Of a stretch of DNA of 64,000 nucleotides, positions 10,216 to 18,083 are shown piece by piece. Under the pieces are notes generated by a model, which did no database searches, was not told the origin of the DNA, and saw only the letters and a program-made list of their open reading frames with translations. This DNA comes from Streptomyces klenkii (GTDB taxonomy: Bacteria; Actinomycetota; Actinomycetes; Streptomycetales; Streptomycetaceae). Location: NCBI RefSeq assembly GCF_003626645.1, contig NZ_RBAM01000011.1:1-64000 (forward strand), written 5' to 3'. The translations under genes and the position numbers were made by a program. Each line of letters begins with the position of its first letter. Within the stretch, counting starts at the first letter, position 1.

Positions 10216-10264
10216 GAAACTCAAAGATAGCGCTATCCGCCCGACCGCGATAGCAGTGCAGAGC
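10213..10264. promoter_or_regulatory. Divergent start codons and GATAGCGCTATC operator
   Basis: The minus-strand ATG (10215-10213) and plus-strand ATG (10214-10216) overlap. Just beyond them is the perfect palindrome GATAGCGCTATC (10226-10237), and a related half GCGATAGC follows at about 10247-10254. This is a likely binding site for the MocR protein. An in-frame GTG at 10256 is an alternative start for the transporter. Confidence 0.5.
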
Positions 10265-11176
10265 CCCGCGAGCACGTCCACCGGCACCACCGCCGGTACG
10301 GCCGACCGCGCGGCCGACCGCACGCGGAGCGGTGTCCTGCTGGCCGCCCTGGGCGTGGCCTCCTTCTCGCTGACGTTCCCCGCGACCGCATGGGCCCTGG
10401 AGGGCCTCGGCCCGTGGTCCCTGGTCAGCTGCCGGATGGCGCTCGGCGGCCTGATCGCCGGCATCTGCCTGCTCGCCCTGCGCGTACGGGCCCCCGCGCG
10501 CCGCCACTGGCCGGCGCTGTGCGCGGTGGCCGGCGGCACCTGCGTCGGCTTCCCCCTGCTGACCACACTGGCGCTGCAGACCTCCACCACCTCGCACGCC
10601 GCCGTCGTCGTGGGCCTGCTGCCGCTGACGACGGCCGCGTACTCGTCCGTACGGAACCGGACGCGCCACTCGCGCACGTTCTGGGGCGCGGCCGTCGTCG
10701 GCGCCGCCGTGGTGATCGCCTTCGCCGTACAGCAGAGCGGCGGCAGCCCCACGGGCAGCGACCTGTACCTGTTCGCGGCGCTGCTCGTGTGCGCGGCGGG
10801 CTACGCGGAGGGCGGGCAGCTGGCCCGCGAGATGCCGGGCTGGCAGGTCATCGGCTGGGCGCTGGTGCTGTGCCTGCCGGTCGCGGCCGTCGGGGCGGCG
10901 CTGGCGCTGCCGGCCGAGCCCGTACACCTCACGGGTCACACGATCGCGGGGCTGCTGTGGCTCTCCGCGGGGTCGCAGTTCGTGGGCATGTGGGTCTGGT
11001 ACCGGGGCATGGGCGCGATCGGCGTGGCCCGCGCGAGCCAGTTGCAGCTGGCCCAGCCGCTGCTCACGCTGGTCTGGTCGGTGCTGCTGCTCGGCGAGCA
11101 CCTGACGCCCGCCGCGCCGGTGGCCGCCGTGGCGGTGCTCGTGTGCATCGGGGTGACGCAGCGGGCGCGCGGCTGA
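10214..11176 (+). CDS. EamA/DMT-family transporter
   Basis: A 320-residue ten-helix membrane protein, a second member of the drug/metabolite superfamily in this window. The first ~35 residues are polar, then helices start at GVLLAALGVASFSLTFPATAW. The second EamA repeat includes IAGLLWLSAGSQFVGMWVWYRG and ASQLQLAQPLLTLVWSVLLLGE, a typical EamA ending. The ATG at 10214 is accepted provisionally. The GTG at 10256 would leave the presumed operator outside the coding region and fits the polar leader being untranslated. Its divergent MocR neighbour suggests export of an amino-acid or vitamin B6-related compound. Confidence 0.9.
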   Translation: MKLKDSAIRPTAIAVQSPASTSTGTTAGTADRAADRTRSGVLLAALGVASFSLTFPATAWALEGLGPWSLVSCRMALGGLIAGICLLALRVRAPARRHWPALCAVAGGTCVGFPLLTTLALQTSTTSHAAVVVGLLPLTTAAYSSVRNRTRHSRTFWGAAVVGAAVVIAFAVQQSGGSPTGSDLYLFAALLVCAAGYAEGGQLAREMPGWQVIGWALVLCLPVAAVGAALALPAEPVHLTGHTIAGLLWLSAGSQFVGMWVWYRGMGAIGVARASQLQLAQPLLTLVWSVLLLGEHLTPAAPVAAVAVLVCIGVTQRARG

Positions 11177-11319
11177 GCGGGGCACGGGGCGCTCGCCGCG
11201 TTGCTCCACCTGGCCGAGGCGCGGGCCATATACCGCCGGTCACCGTAGACTTGGGAGCATCCCAGCACACATCTCGGATCGCGAATCTCGAACGGAACTC
11301 GAACAGAAGGGCACCGTCG

Positions 11320-11520
11320 ATGCATGCGAGCAAGGGTGACCGGTTGGTGGTCCACGGGCGGACGGTCGGCCAGCAGGACCATGTCGTGGAGATCGTGGAG
11401 GTGCTGGGCCCCAAAGGCGCACCGCCGTACCGGGTCCGCGACGACAAGGGCCACGAGACGATCATGTCGCCCGGCCCGGACTCCGTGGTCGACCACCGCA
11501 AGGCGAGCGGTCACAGTTAG
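11320..11520 (+). CDS. DUF1918-domain small protein
   Basis: A 66-residue basic protein that is all one DUF1918 domain: KGDRLVVHGRTVGQQDH, VEIVEVLGPKGAPPYRVR and GHETIMSPGPDSVV. The fold resembles a small beta-barrel and is found across actinomycetes, sometimes as a regulator tail. The function is unknown. The start is the ATG at 11320. AGAAGGG precedes it by about 9 bases. It has its own promoter region after the transporter and is followed by a GC-rich hairpin. Confidence 0.88.
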   Translation: MHASKGDRLVVHGRTVGQQDHVVEIVEVLGPKGAPPYRVRDDKGHETIMSPGPDSVVDHRKASGHS

Positions 11521-11794
11521 CCGGCGCGTCACCCCGCCGCGGGGCGGGGTCGTCTTCGGCGGCGCCGCGTTTCTGTAACCGCCGCGGCGGCGCCCGGCCG
11601 CCGTGGCGGCCTTCGGCGGTGCCGTACCCGGCCCGAGGCCCGTACGGCACCGCCGGACACCTCGCAGGTGGCCGATCACCGTCGCGGCGGAATCGAGGCG
11701 CCGGGACGGCACCGGCGCCCCGGCAGCCCGCCCGCGAAGGAGCCCCGCGCCGGCAGCGAGGCGCCGGAGCAACCGAAGCGCCCCGGCGGCGCCG
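11521..11794. repeat. Intergenic region with hairpin and dispersed repeat
   Basis: No gene is visible here. CCCCGC-N6-GCGGGG (11532-11549) could end the DUF1918 message. Further on, CGGCGGTGCCG (11614-11624) pairs with CGGCACCGCCG (11645-11655), and 18 bases later comes GATCACCGTCGCGGCGGAA (11674-11692). The same three-part arrangement recurs at 28189-28271, so this looks like a mobile or conserved intergenic repeat. Confidence 0.55.
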
Positions 11795-13081
11795 TCACCG
11801 CGGCGGTCTCACCCTCGTCGGGTAGTGGTCCGCCACCACGCGCCCCATCGCCCCGATCGGGTCACCCACCACGTACTTCGCCGAGAAGTAGACGTTCCCC
11901 AGCACCTCCGCGTGCTCCCGCCCCAGCGCCACGTGCCGGGAGAGTTCCGCCGGGTCCTGCCAGGGCGCGGGCTGGGCGGGGTCGCCCGCCCGGTACAGCG
12001 CCTCGCCGACGTACAGCCGCACCCCCGTGCCGCGCACGGTCTCCGCCCACCACGGCACGAGCTTCGCGTAGTCCGCCGCGGCGAAGCCGATGTGCCAGTA
12101 GACCTGCGGCACGATGTAGTCGATCCACTCCTCGCGGACCCACTTGCGGGTGTCCGCGCCCAGGTCGTCGTAGGTCTGGACGCCCGCGCGGGTGTCCGAG
12201 CCGAGCGGGTCGGTGGAGCGGTTGCGCCAGACCGCGAACGGGCTGATCCCGAACTGCACGTGCCGCTTGCGCCGCTTGATGCGCTCCCCCATCTCCCGCA
12301 CCAGCCGGTCGATGTTGGCGCGCCGCCAGGCGGCCCGGTCGGGGAAGCCGGAGCCGTAGCGGGCGTACGCGGTGTCGTCGTCGAAGCGCTGCCCGGCCAC
12401 GGGGTACGGGTAGAAGTAGTCGTCGAAGTGCACGCCGTCGAGGTCGTAGCGGGAGACGGCGTCGAGCATGGCGTCCTGCACGAAGCGGCGCACCTCGGGC
12501 AGGCCGGGGTTGTAGTAGAGCTTCCCGCCGTAGGGGACGACCCACTCGGGGTGGATGCGGGCGGGGTGGGTGGGGACGAGCCGGCCGGGGTCGGTGTGGT
12601 TGGCGATGCGGTACGGGTTGAACCAGCCGTGCAGTTCGAGTCTTCGCCGGTGGGCCTCGCGGACGGCGAAGGAGAGCGGGTCCCAGCCCGGGTACAGCCC
12701 TTGAGTGCCCGTCAGATATTCCGACCAGGGCTCGAACGGGGAGGGCCAGAAGGCGTCCGCGGTGGGACGGATCTGGAGCAGCACGGCGTTGAGGCGGCGC
12801 GCGACGGCGGCGTCGAACAGGGCGGTCAGCTCGTCCTGCTGCTGCCGGGGCTCCAGGCCGGGCTTCGAGGGCCAGTCGACGTTGACGACGGTCGCGGCCC
12901 ACATCCCCCGGAACTCGCGCCGCCGCCGGCGCTCGCCGGCCGCGCCCGCGAGCGCGGGCCCCGGCCTGCCCGGCTCCACGGCTCCCGGCTCCATAGCCCC
13001 TGCCTCGCCGGACGCCAGCATCGCGGAGGACATCATCCCCGCGGCGGCCACGGTGAACCCTCTTCGGGTCATACGCCCCAT
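11795..13081 (-). CDS. Tat-exported glycosyl hydrolase-like 10 protein
   Basis: A 428-residue secreted protein of the GHL10 (YngK-like) family of TIM-barrel glycosidases. The ATG at 13081 gives a twin-arginine signal (MTRRGFTVAAAGMMSSAML). The longer frame would hide it. The mature part begins EFRGMWAATVVNVDWPSK. Further on come LNAVLLQIRPTADAFW, ELHGWFNPYRIANH and the acidic active-site strand YDLDGVHFDDYFYPYP, then IVPQVYWHIGF. Family members are predicted to cut cell-wall or capsular glycans; the substrate here is unknown. It is a lone gene divergent from the hydroxyacyl-CoA dehydrogenase. Confidence 0.92.
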   Translation of the reverse strand: MGRMTRRGFTVAAAGMMSSAMLASGEAGAMEPGAVEPGRPGPALAGAAGERRRRREFRGMWAATVVNVDWPSKPGLEPRQQQDELTALFDAAVARRLNAVLLQIRPTADAFWPSPFEPWSEYLTGTQGLYPGWDPLSFAVREAHRRRLELHGWFNPYRIANHTDPGRLVPTHPARIHPEWVVPYGGKLYYNPGLPEVRRFVQDAMLDAVSRYDLDGVHFDDYFYPYPVAGQRFDDDTAYARYGSGFPDRAAWRRANIDRLVREMGERIKRRKRHVQFGISPFAVWRNRSTDPLGSDTRAGVQTYDDLGADTRKWVREEWIDYIVPQVYWHIGFAAADYAKLVPWWAETVRGTGVRLYVGEALYRAGDPAQPAPWQDPAELSRHVALGREHAEVLGNVYFSAKYVVGDPIGAMGRVVADHYPTRVRPPR

Positions 13082-13252
13082 ATGCGGGACCTCATTTCGC
13101 CGTCTCGTCGGATCGGTCACACCGTTCGGGGCCAGCATGCCCGCCCCGGCACCGCCGGGACCGCACGGCGCGGAGTAACGTCTGGAACGAGGCGGAGAGC
13201 GCGGCGCAGGACGCGGCGACCCGCCGGACGACCAAGATCAGCGAAAGGCACG

Positions 13253-14125
13253 ATGTTGACGGACACTGTGGCAGACGTAGCGCGTGTCGGGGTGGTGGGC
13301 TGCGGCCAGATGGGCGCGGGGATCGCGGAGGTGTGTGCCCGGGCCGGCCTGGACGTCATGGTCGCCGAGACCACCGGTGAGGCCCTGGAGATCGGCCGCA
13401 CCCGCCTGACCAACTCCCTCGGCAAGGCCGCCGAGCGCGGCAAGATCACCGAGGAGGAGCGCGACGCGACCCTCGCCCGGCTGAGCTTCACCACCGACCT
13501 CGGCGAGTTCGCCGACCGCGATCTGGTCATCGAGGCCGTCGTCGAGAACGAGCAGGTCAAGAACGAGATCTTCCGGGTGCTCGACCAGGTGGTCACCCGC
13601 CCCGACGCGATCCTGGCCTCCAACACCTCCTCGATCCCGCTGGTGAAGCTGGCCGTGGCCACCTCCCGGCCGGACCGCGTGATCGGCATCCACTTCTTCA
13701 ACCCGGCCCCGGTGCAGAAGCTCGTGGAGCTCATCCCGGCGCTCACCACCAGCGAGGAAACGATCAAGCGCGCCGACGCGCTGGTCACCAACGTGCTGGG
13801 CAAGCACGCGATCCGCGCCCAGGACCGCTCGGGCTTCGTGGTCAACGCCCTGCTCATCCCGTACCTGCTCTCCGCGATCCGGATGTTCGAGTCGGGCATC
13901 GCCAGCCGCGAGGACATCGACAACGGCATGGAGCTCGGCTGCGCCCACCCGATGGGCCCGCTCAAGCTGTCCGACCTCATCGGCCTGGACACCGTGGCCT
14001 CGGTCGCCGACAGCATGTACCAGGAGTACAAGGAGCCGCTGTACGCCGCTCCCCCGCTGCTCCAGCGCATGGTCGACGCGGGCCGCCTCGGCCGCAAGAC
14101 CGGCTCGGGCTTCTACTCGTACTGA
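13253..14125 (+). CDS. 3-hydroxybutyryl-CoA dehydrogenase
   Basis: A 290-residue cytosolic NAD(P)-dependent dehydrogenase of the FadB/HbdA family, interconverting acetoacetyl-CoA and 3-hydroxybutyryl-CoA for PHB, butyrate or ethylmalonyl-CoA metabolism. The Rossmann motif GCGQMGAGIAEVCARAG is at residues 17-33. ASNTSSIPL, the catalytic-histidine segment IGIHFFNPAPVQKLVE and the dimerisation part GFVVNALLIPYLLSAIRMFE follow, with LGRKTGSGFYSY at the end. The ATG at 13253 follows GAAAGG by five bases. It is monocistronic and closed by a long hairpin. Confidence 0.95.
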   Translation: MLTDTVADVARVGVVGCGQMGAGIAEVCARAGLDVMVAETTGEALEIGRTRLTNSLGKAAERGKITEEERDATLARLSFTTDLGEFADRDLVIEAVVENEQVKNEIFRVLDQVVTRPDAILASNTSSIPLVKLAVATSRPDRVIGIHFFNPAPVQKLVELIPALTTSEETIKRADALVTNVLGKHAIRAQDRSGFVVNALLIPYLLSAIRMFESGIASREDIDNGMELGCAHPMGPLKLSDLIGLDTVASVADSMYQEYKEPLYAAPPLLQRMVDAGRLGRKTGSGFYSY

Positions 14126-14148
14126 TCTCCGTACGGACGTCACGCACC

Positions 14149-14193
14149 GTCACCGCCGCACACCCGTGTTCGCACGGGGTGTGCGGCGGTGAC
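14149..14193 (+). terminator. Long UUCG-capped hairpin terminator
   Basis: A 20-bp stem (left arm 14149-14168, right arm 14173-14193) with one bulged G and a TTCG tetraloop lies 23 bases after the dehydrogenase stop. It is one of the strongest predicted hairpins in the window and sits between two same-strand genes, so it separates them. Confidence 0.8.
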
Positions 14194-14290
14194 TCGCATA
14201 TACCCCCCGCACACGCTCCCGTTCCGCGCCGCCACGCGATTGACTCGGCTCGTCGGACACACAGGAGTCATTCCGGAAGGGGTACGGACC

Positions 14291-14548
14291 GTGACCATGC
14301 ATCCCGAGCAGGCCACCAGAACGGCTGAGCTCGCGGAGCTCCGTCGTAGCCTCGATGTCGGCGTCGTCCGCATCGACGGCCACCTCGCCCTCCTCACCCA
14401 GCGCAGCGACCAGTCGGAACGCGAGATCACCGAGATGGCGGACCGGGTGCGGGCACTGGAGCACGGCAGGTGGCCCCTGCCCTCGCTGGCCGCGCTCACC
14501 GGGGTCGCCGCCCTGGCACTCGCCGTCTGGCAGGCGACCGGCCGGTGA
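14291..14548 (+). CDS. Small coiled-coil membrane protein
   Basis: An 85-residue protein with no family I can name. After about 20 residues it forms a heptad-rich helix (TAELAELRRSLDVGVVRIDG, then LLTQRSDQSEREITEMADRVRALE). It ends in one hydrophobic segment (LPSLAALTGVAALALAVWQA) and a short basic tail, so it is probably C-terminally anchored with the coiled coil in the cytosol. The layout resembles haemolysin-XhlA or holin-associated proteins. The GTG at 14291 has GGAAGGGG eight bases upstream; upstream in-frame codons lie in the previous hairpin. It is convergent with the NUDIX gene. Confidence 0.7.
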   Translation: MTMHPEQATRTAELAELRRSLDVGVVRIDGHLALLTQRSDQSEREITEMADRVRALEHGRWPLPSLAALTGVAALALAVWQATGR

Positions 14549-14585
14549 ACGCGGGACGTGCCGCAGCCGGGTGCGGGGCCGCGCG

Positions 14586-15116
14586 CTAGCCGAGCCTGAT
14601 GTGGTGGAGCAGAAGCAGCGCCGCCGCCATGTTGGCGGCCGGCACCTCACCACGGCCGATCATGTCGGGCACCAGCTTCAGCGGCACCCACTCGCGCCGG
14701 TCGGACTCGAAGTCGTCCTCCGGGTCGCCGATGTACTCGGCCTCGTCGGACCAGTAGATGTGGTGCCGGGCGTCGGTGAGGCCGTTGGACGGCTCCACGG
14801 ACATCAGATGCCGCAGCGGGCCCGGCCGCCACCCGGTCTCCTCCTCCATTTCGCGGGCCGCCGCGCCGGCGAGGTCCTCGCCGTCCTCGACCACGCCGGC
14901 GGCCAGCTCCCAGCCCCAGTTGTCGGTGATGAAGCGGTGCCGCCACAGCAGCAGGACCTCATTGGCCTCGTTGACCACCGTGGCCACGGCGACGGGCCGC
15001 AGCCTGATGAGGAAGTGGTCGAGGTGGCGGCCGTCGGGGAGTTGGACGTCTGCGAGATTGACCCGGAACCAGCGGTTCGCGTAGACCGTCCGTTCCCTGA
15101 GATTCTTCCAACGCAC
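14586..15116 (-). CDS. NUDIX hydrolase
   Basis: A 176-residue pyrophosphohydrolase. The complete Nudix box G-x5-E-x7-REUxEExGU is present as GVVEDGEDLAGAAAREMEEETGW (about residues 74-96); the Arg-Glu and Glu-Glu pairs supply the metal-binding carboxylates. The N-terminal domain (TVYANRWFRVNLADVQLPDGR) is the small beta-sheet seen in ADP-ribose/nucleoside-diphosphate-sugar pyrophosphatases. The precise nucleotide substrate cannot be told. It lies 46 bases downstream of the NsdA-like regulator on the same strand and could share its transcript. Confidence 0.92.
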   Translation of the reverse strand: MRWKNLRERTVYANRWFRVNLADVQLPDGRHLDHFLIRLRPVAVATVVNEANEVLLLWRHRFITDNWGWELAAGVVEDGEDLAGAAAREMEEETGWRPGPLRHLMSVEPSNGLTDARHHIYWSDEAEYIGDPEDDFESDRREWVPLKLVPDMIGRGEVPAANMAAALLLLHHIRLG

Positions 15117-15162
15117 GTGTTGCCACCTTCCGCCGAGGTGGCCACCTCCCCGGGCGCTGTCC

Positions 15163-16500
15163 TCACAGGGGCACGCGCAGCGCCCCGTCGATCATCTCGG
15201 CGGCCTCGGCAGTGGCCGCACACCCACTTTCGATCAGGTGCTCGCGCACCGCCCGGAGCCGGTCCCGTAAGCGCTGCGATTCCATGCCTCTCGCCTGCTC
15301 GGTCATCTCCCGCGCGGTGGCCACCGCCTTGTCCGCGTCTCCTTGACGCAGCTCGATGTGCGTGAGCATGGCGAGCCGGTGGACACGTCCCCGGTCGTGG
15401 GCGGGGGTGTCGACGGCCCGGTCCGCGTGCTCACGGGCGGGTCCGAGATCGCCGAGGCTGAGGAGCGCCTCCGCCACCTGCACGTTCACCAGGCCGGGCT
15501 GCACATAGCCGGTCTCGGCGGGCTCCTGGCCACGGCGGATGCGCTCGGCGGCGGTCTCGGCGCGGCGGATGCAGGCGAGCGCGCCGGCGCCGTCGCCGAG
15601 CCGGGCGTACGCCTTGGCCTGCATCGCGTAGAGATCGGCCGCGAGGGCCGGGGTCAGCTCCGCGCCCGCGGCCCGCAGTGCGGACTCGGCGAAGGCGACG
15701 GCCTGCCGGTACTCGCGCATGAACAGCGACTGGTTGACGAGCAGGGCGATGACGTAGCCGCCGAGACCGCGGTCTCCGCTGGCCTTGGCCAGCCGCAGCG
15801 CCTGGTGGAAGTAGCGCTGGGCCAAGCCGTGGGCGTCGGAGTCGTACGCGCAGATGCCGGCGACGGCGACGAGGCCGCCGGTGGCCCGGTGCAGCTGACG
15901 GCCCGTCTCGTCGGTGTAGCTGCCGCGCAGCAGCGGGGCCGCCTCGGCGTTGAGGAAGCCGACGACGCGGGCGCGCGTCGCGATGCCGCCGGCCTTGCGG
16001 TACATCTGCTCGTAGTGGGTGCGGGCCGCGCGCAGCATCTCGATGTCGTCCATGGAGACCCGGGTGAGGCCGCGCCGGGAGACGTCGGCGTCCTCGGGCG
16101 GGTTCTCCCACTCCCAGACCGGGATGACGGCGGGGGTCCCGGTGACGGCGGGGGCGGTGACGACGTGCTCGCGCTGCTGCTCGTCCGAGCGCCAGAGGGC
16201 GGTGGCCCGCTCGACGAAGCCGGAGAGCGGGGTGTTGGGCAGGCGGGGGCTGCCCGGGGTGCCGAGGCCGATGTCGTCGAGGGTCAGCGGGCGGTGCAGC
16301 CGCTCGCCGAGCACCTCGCAGATCAGGTCCGGTACCTGGCCGCGGGGCCGCTGGCCCTTCAGCCAGCGCGCGACGGCGGTGTGCTCGTACCGCAGGGAAA
16401 GCCCTCGGGCCCGGCCCGCCGCATTGATATGGGCGGCCAGTCCGGCGTGGGATATGCCTGCTTCGTCGAGGATGGCGTCTAGGAGAGTGTTGGGCTCCAT
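15163..16500 (-). CDS. NsdA-like transcriptional regulator with TPR region (TTA codon)
   Basis: A 445-residue protein related to NsdA, a negative regulator of sporulation and antibiotic production in Streptomyces. The N-terminal DNA-binding part (residues ~1-75) includes LLDAILDEAGISHAGLAAHI and YEHTAVARWLKGQRPRGQVP. The rest is a tetratricopeptide-like solenoid (SLFMREYRQAVAFAESALRA, YAMQAKAYARLGDGAGALAC, EALLSLGDLGPAREHADRAV). The ATG at 16500 has GGAGGGG close upstream. Codon 411 is TTA (15270-15268 on the minus strand), so full-length translation should need the bldA tRNA. The match to NsdA rests on the HTH and architecture, not on a search. Confidence 0.85.
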   Translation of the reverse strand: MEPNTLLDAILDEAGISHAGLAAHINAAGRARGLSLRYEHTAVARWLKGQRPRGQVPDLICEVLGERLHRPLTLDDIGLGTPGSPRLPNTPLSGFVERATALWRSDEQQREHVVTAPAVTGTPAVIPVWEWENPPEDADVSRRGLTRVSMDDIEMLRAARTHYEQMYRKAGGIATRARVVGFLNAEAAPLLRGSYTDETGRQLHRATGGLVAVAGICAYDSDAHGLAQRYFHQALRLAKASGDRGLGGYVIALLVNQSLFMREYRQAVAFAESALRAAGAELTPALAADLYAMQAKAYARLGDGAGALACIRRAETAAERIRRGQEPAETGYVQPGLVNVQVAEALLSLGDLGPAREHADRAVDTPAHDRGRVHRLAMLTHIELRQGDADKAVATAREMTEQARGMESQRLRDRLRAVREHLIESGCAATAEAAEMIDGALRVPL

Positions 16501-16606
16501 CCTGCCCCTCCGCATGCGCTCGGTGGGCCCAGCGTAGTGGAGATCGCTTCGCACGGGGTGTGAACCGGCCGTGGCGGAGCGTCAGTCGGGCGGGCCGCGG
16601 CGGACG

Positions 16607-17815
16607 TCAGCGGCGAGGGCGGCCCGAGCGGACCAGGCACGGGCGCGGCCCGTGCCCCGCGGTGCGGCGGCGGTCGTTGCTGAGCACCAGCAGGGCGATG
16701 TCGTCGGAGAGCCGGCCGCCGGTGTGCCGCAGCAGGGCGGCCTGGACGCGGTCGATGACTCTGGAGGGGACGATGGGCGCCCCGCCCGCGGCATCGCCGA
16801 GGACCCTGGCCAGCGGGAAGAAGGCCCCGGCCGCATCGCGCGCGTCCTCCGCGCCGTCCGTGTGGAGCACGAGGGCGTCCCCCGGCAGCAGCCGGGTCAG
16901 GCGGGCGACGGGCAGCTCGGACGGCAGCGGGAAGAGGCCGAGGGGCGGCAGCGGGTCGCCCCGGCCGACGGCGGCGGCCCGGGCGCCGACGCCGTCGCCG
17001 TCACCGGCCGGGCAGGCGAGGCGATACGGCCAGGGGTGGCCGCAATTGAGGGCGGTGACGGCGCCGTCGGGGCCGATTTCCAGGAGCAGGAGGGTCACGA
17101 ACTCCTCGCCCAGCCAGCGTTCCGGATCGGCTCCGGGGCCGGCCCTTCCCTCGGCGCGGGCCCGCTCGCACAGATGGCGCTGGAGGGCGCGGTCGAGGCG
17201 GCGGAGCACGTCCGCGAGGCCGGGCTCGTCGTGGGCGGCCTCGCGGAAGCTGCCGAGGACGGCGGCGACGGTGCCGATGGCGGTGAGGCCGTGGCCGCGG
17301 ACGTCGCCCATGACGATGCGCACGCCGTACGGCGTGGCCAGCGCCTCGTACAGATCGCCGCCGACGAGGGCGCCCTCGCTGACCGAGAGGTGACTGCCGG
17401 CGACGGCGATCCCGTCGAGCCGGGGCGGCAGGGGGCGGAGCACCACGCTCTGGGCGGTGGCGGCGACTTCGCGGGCGCGCTCCAGCTCGCGCAGGAGCCG
17501 GCGGCGGCGCACGGTGACGGCGCAGCCCGCGGCGGCGACGGCGACGATCGCGCAGCAGGTGCCGGCGCGGATGCCGGCGTCGGCGCGCCCGGCCGAGCCC
17601 AGGGGCACGAGGGCGAGGATCGCGCAGGCCCCCGCGGCGGTCACGCACTGGCGGCGGCCGGTGCCCGCGCAGGCGATGGCGGGCGCGGCGGCGAGCAGCT
17701 GCACGGCCTGGCCCCGGGGGCACAGAAGCTCCCACACGACCACTCCGAGTACCCACAGGCCGGGGAGAGCGAAGACCACCCCCCGCCGCCAGCCCACCGC
17801 TCTTGTCCGGATCAT
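16607..17815 (-). CDS. Membrane PP2C (SpoIIE-type) serine phosphatase
   Basis: A 402-residue protein with three to four N-terminal membrane helices (GVVFALPGLWVLGVVVWELL, then two Ala-rich segments up to residue ~100), a linker helix (LLRELERAREVAATAQSVVLRPLPP), and a SpoIIE/RsbU-type phosphatase domain. Metal-binding motifs are GGDLYEALATPYGVRIVMGDVRGHG, LHTDGAED and GRLSDDIALLVL. In RsbU the first motif reads GGDFYD; here the last acidic residue is Glu. Such enzymes dephosphorylate anti-anti-sigma factors; no sigma, kinase or STAS partner is adjacent. It lies just upstream of the NsdA-like gene on the same strand. Confidence 0.9.
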   Translation of the reverse strand: MIRTRAVGWRRGVVFALPGLWVLGVVVWELLCPRGQAVQLLAAAPAIACAGTGRRQCVTAAGACAILALVPLGSAGRADAGIRAGTCCAIVAVAAAGCAVTVRRRRLLRELERAREVAATAQSVVLRPLPPRLDGIAVAGSHLSVSEGALVGGDLYEALATPYGVRIVMGDVRGHGLTAIGTVAAVLGSFREAAHDEPGLADVLRRLDRALQRHLCERARAEGRAGPGADPERWLGEEFVTLLLLEIGPDGAVTALNCGHPWPYRLACPAGDGDGVGARAAAVGRGDPLPPLGLFPLPSELPVARLTRLLPGDALVLHTDGAEDARDAAGAFFPLARVLGDAAGGAPIVPSRVIDRVQAALLRHTGGRLSDDIALLVLSNDRRRTAGHGPRPCLVRSGRPRR

Positions 17816-17942
17816 GCCGTTGGCCCCCCTAGCAGCAATGACGCCCTCGATTCTCGCGAGTGTTCAGCGCTAAGTAACGACCTGGACCCTCGTTTCCACC
17901 CTATTGAGTGATATTCGGACACTCCTGAGCGAGGGAACGCGC

Positions 17943-17977
17943 GAGGGGCGCACCCGGTTCACCCGGATGCGCCCCTC
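17943..17977 (-). terminator. Hairpin downstream of pheT
   Basis: GAGGGGCGCA (17943-17952) pairs perfectly with TGCGCCCCTC (17968-17977) around a 15-base loop. It lies about 107 bases after the pheT stop and before the upstream region of the PP2C gene, so it probably ends the pheST message. The rest of 17816-18083 shows no gene. Confidence 0.6.
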
Positions 17978-18083
17978 GTTCTGGCTGCTTCTTTCCGCGG
18001 TCGCCCGCGTCTTGTTCAGCCTTCGCCGACTGTTTTCGGCCGCCGCGCACACGCTGGGCGGCCGTCACACGGCGTCACCGGCC

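Noticed and set aside
11603..13252. A ~550-residue N-terminal extension of the hydroxyacyl-CoA dehydrogenase
   Set aside because: It is antisense to the glycoside hydrolase and passes through repeats. The ATG at 13253 gives the expected 290 residues.
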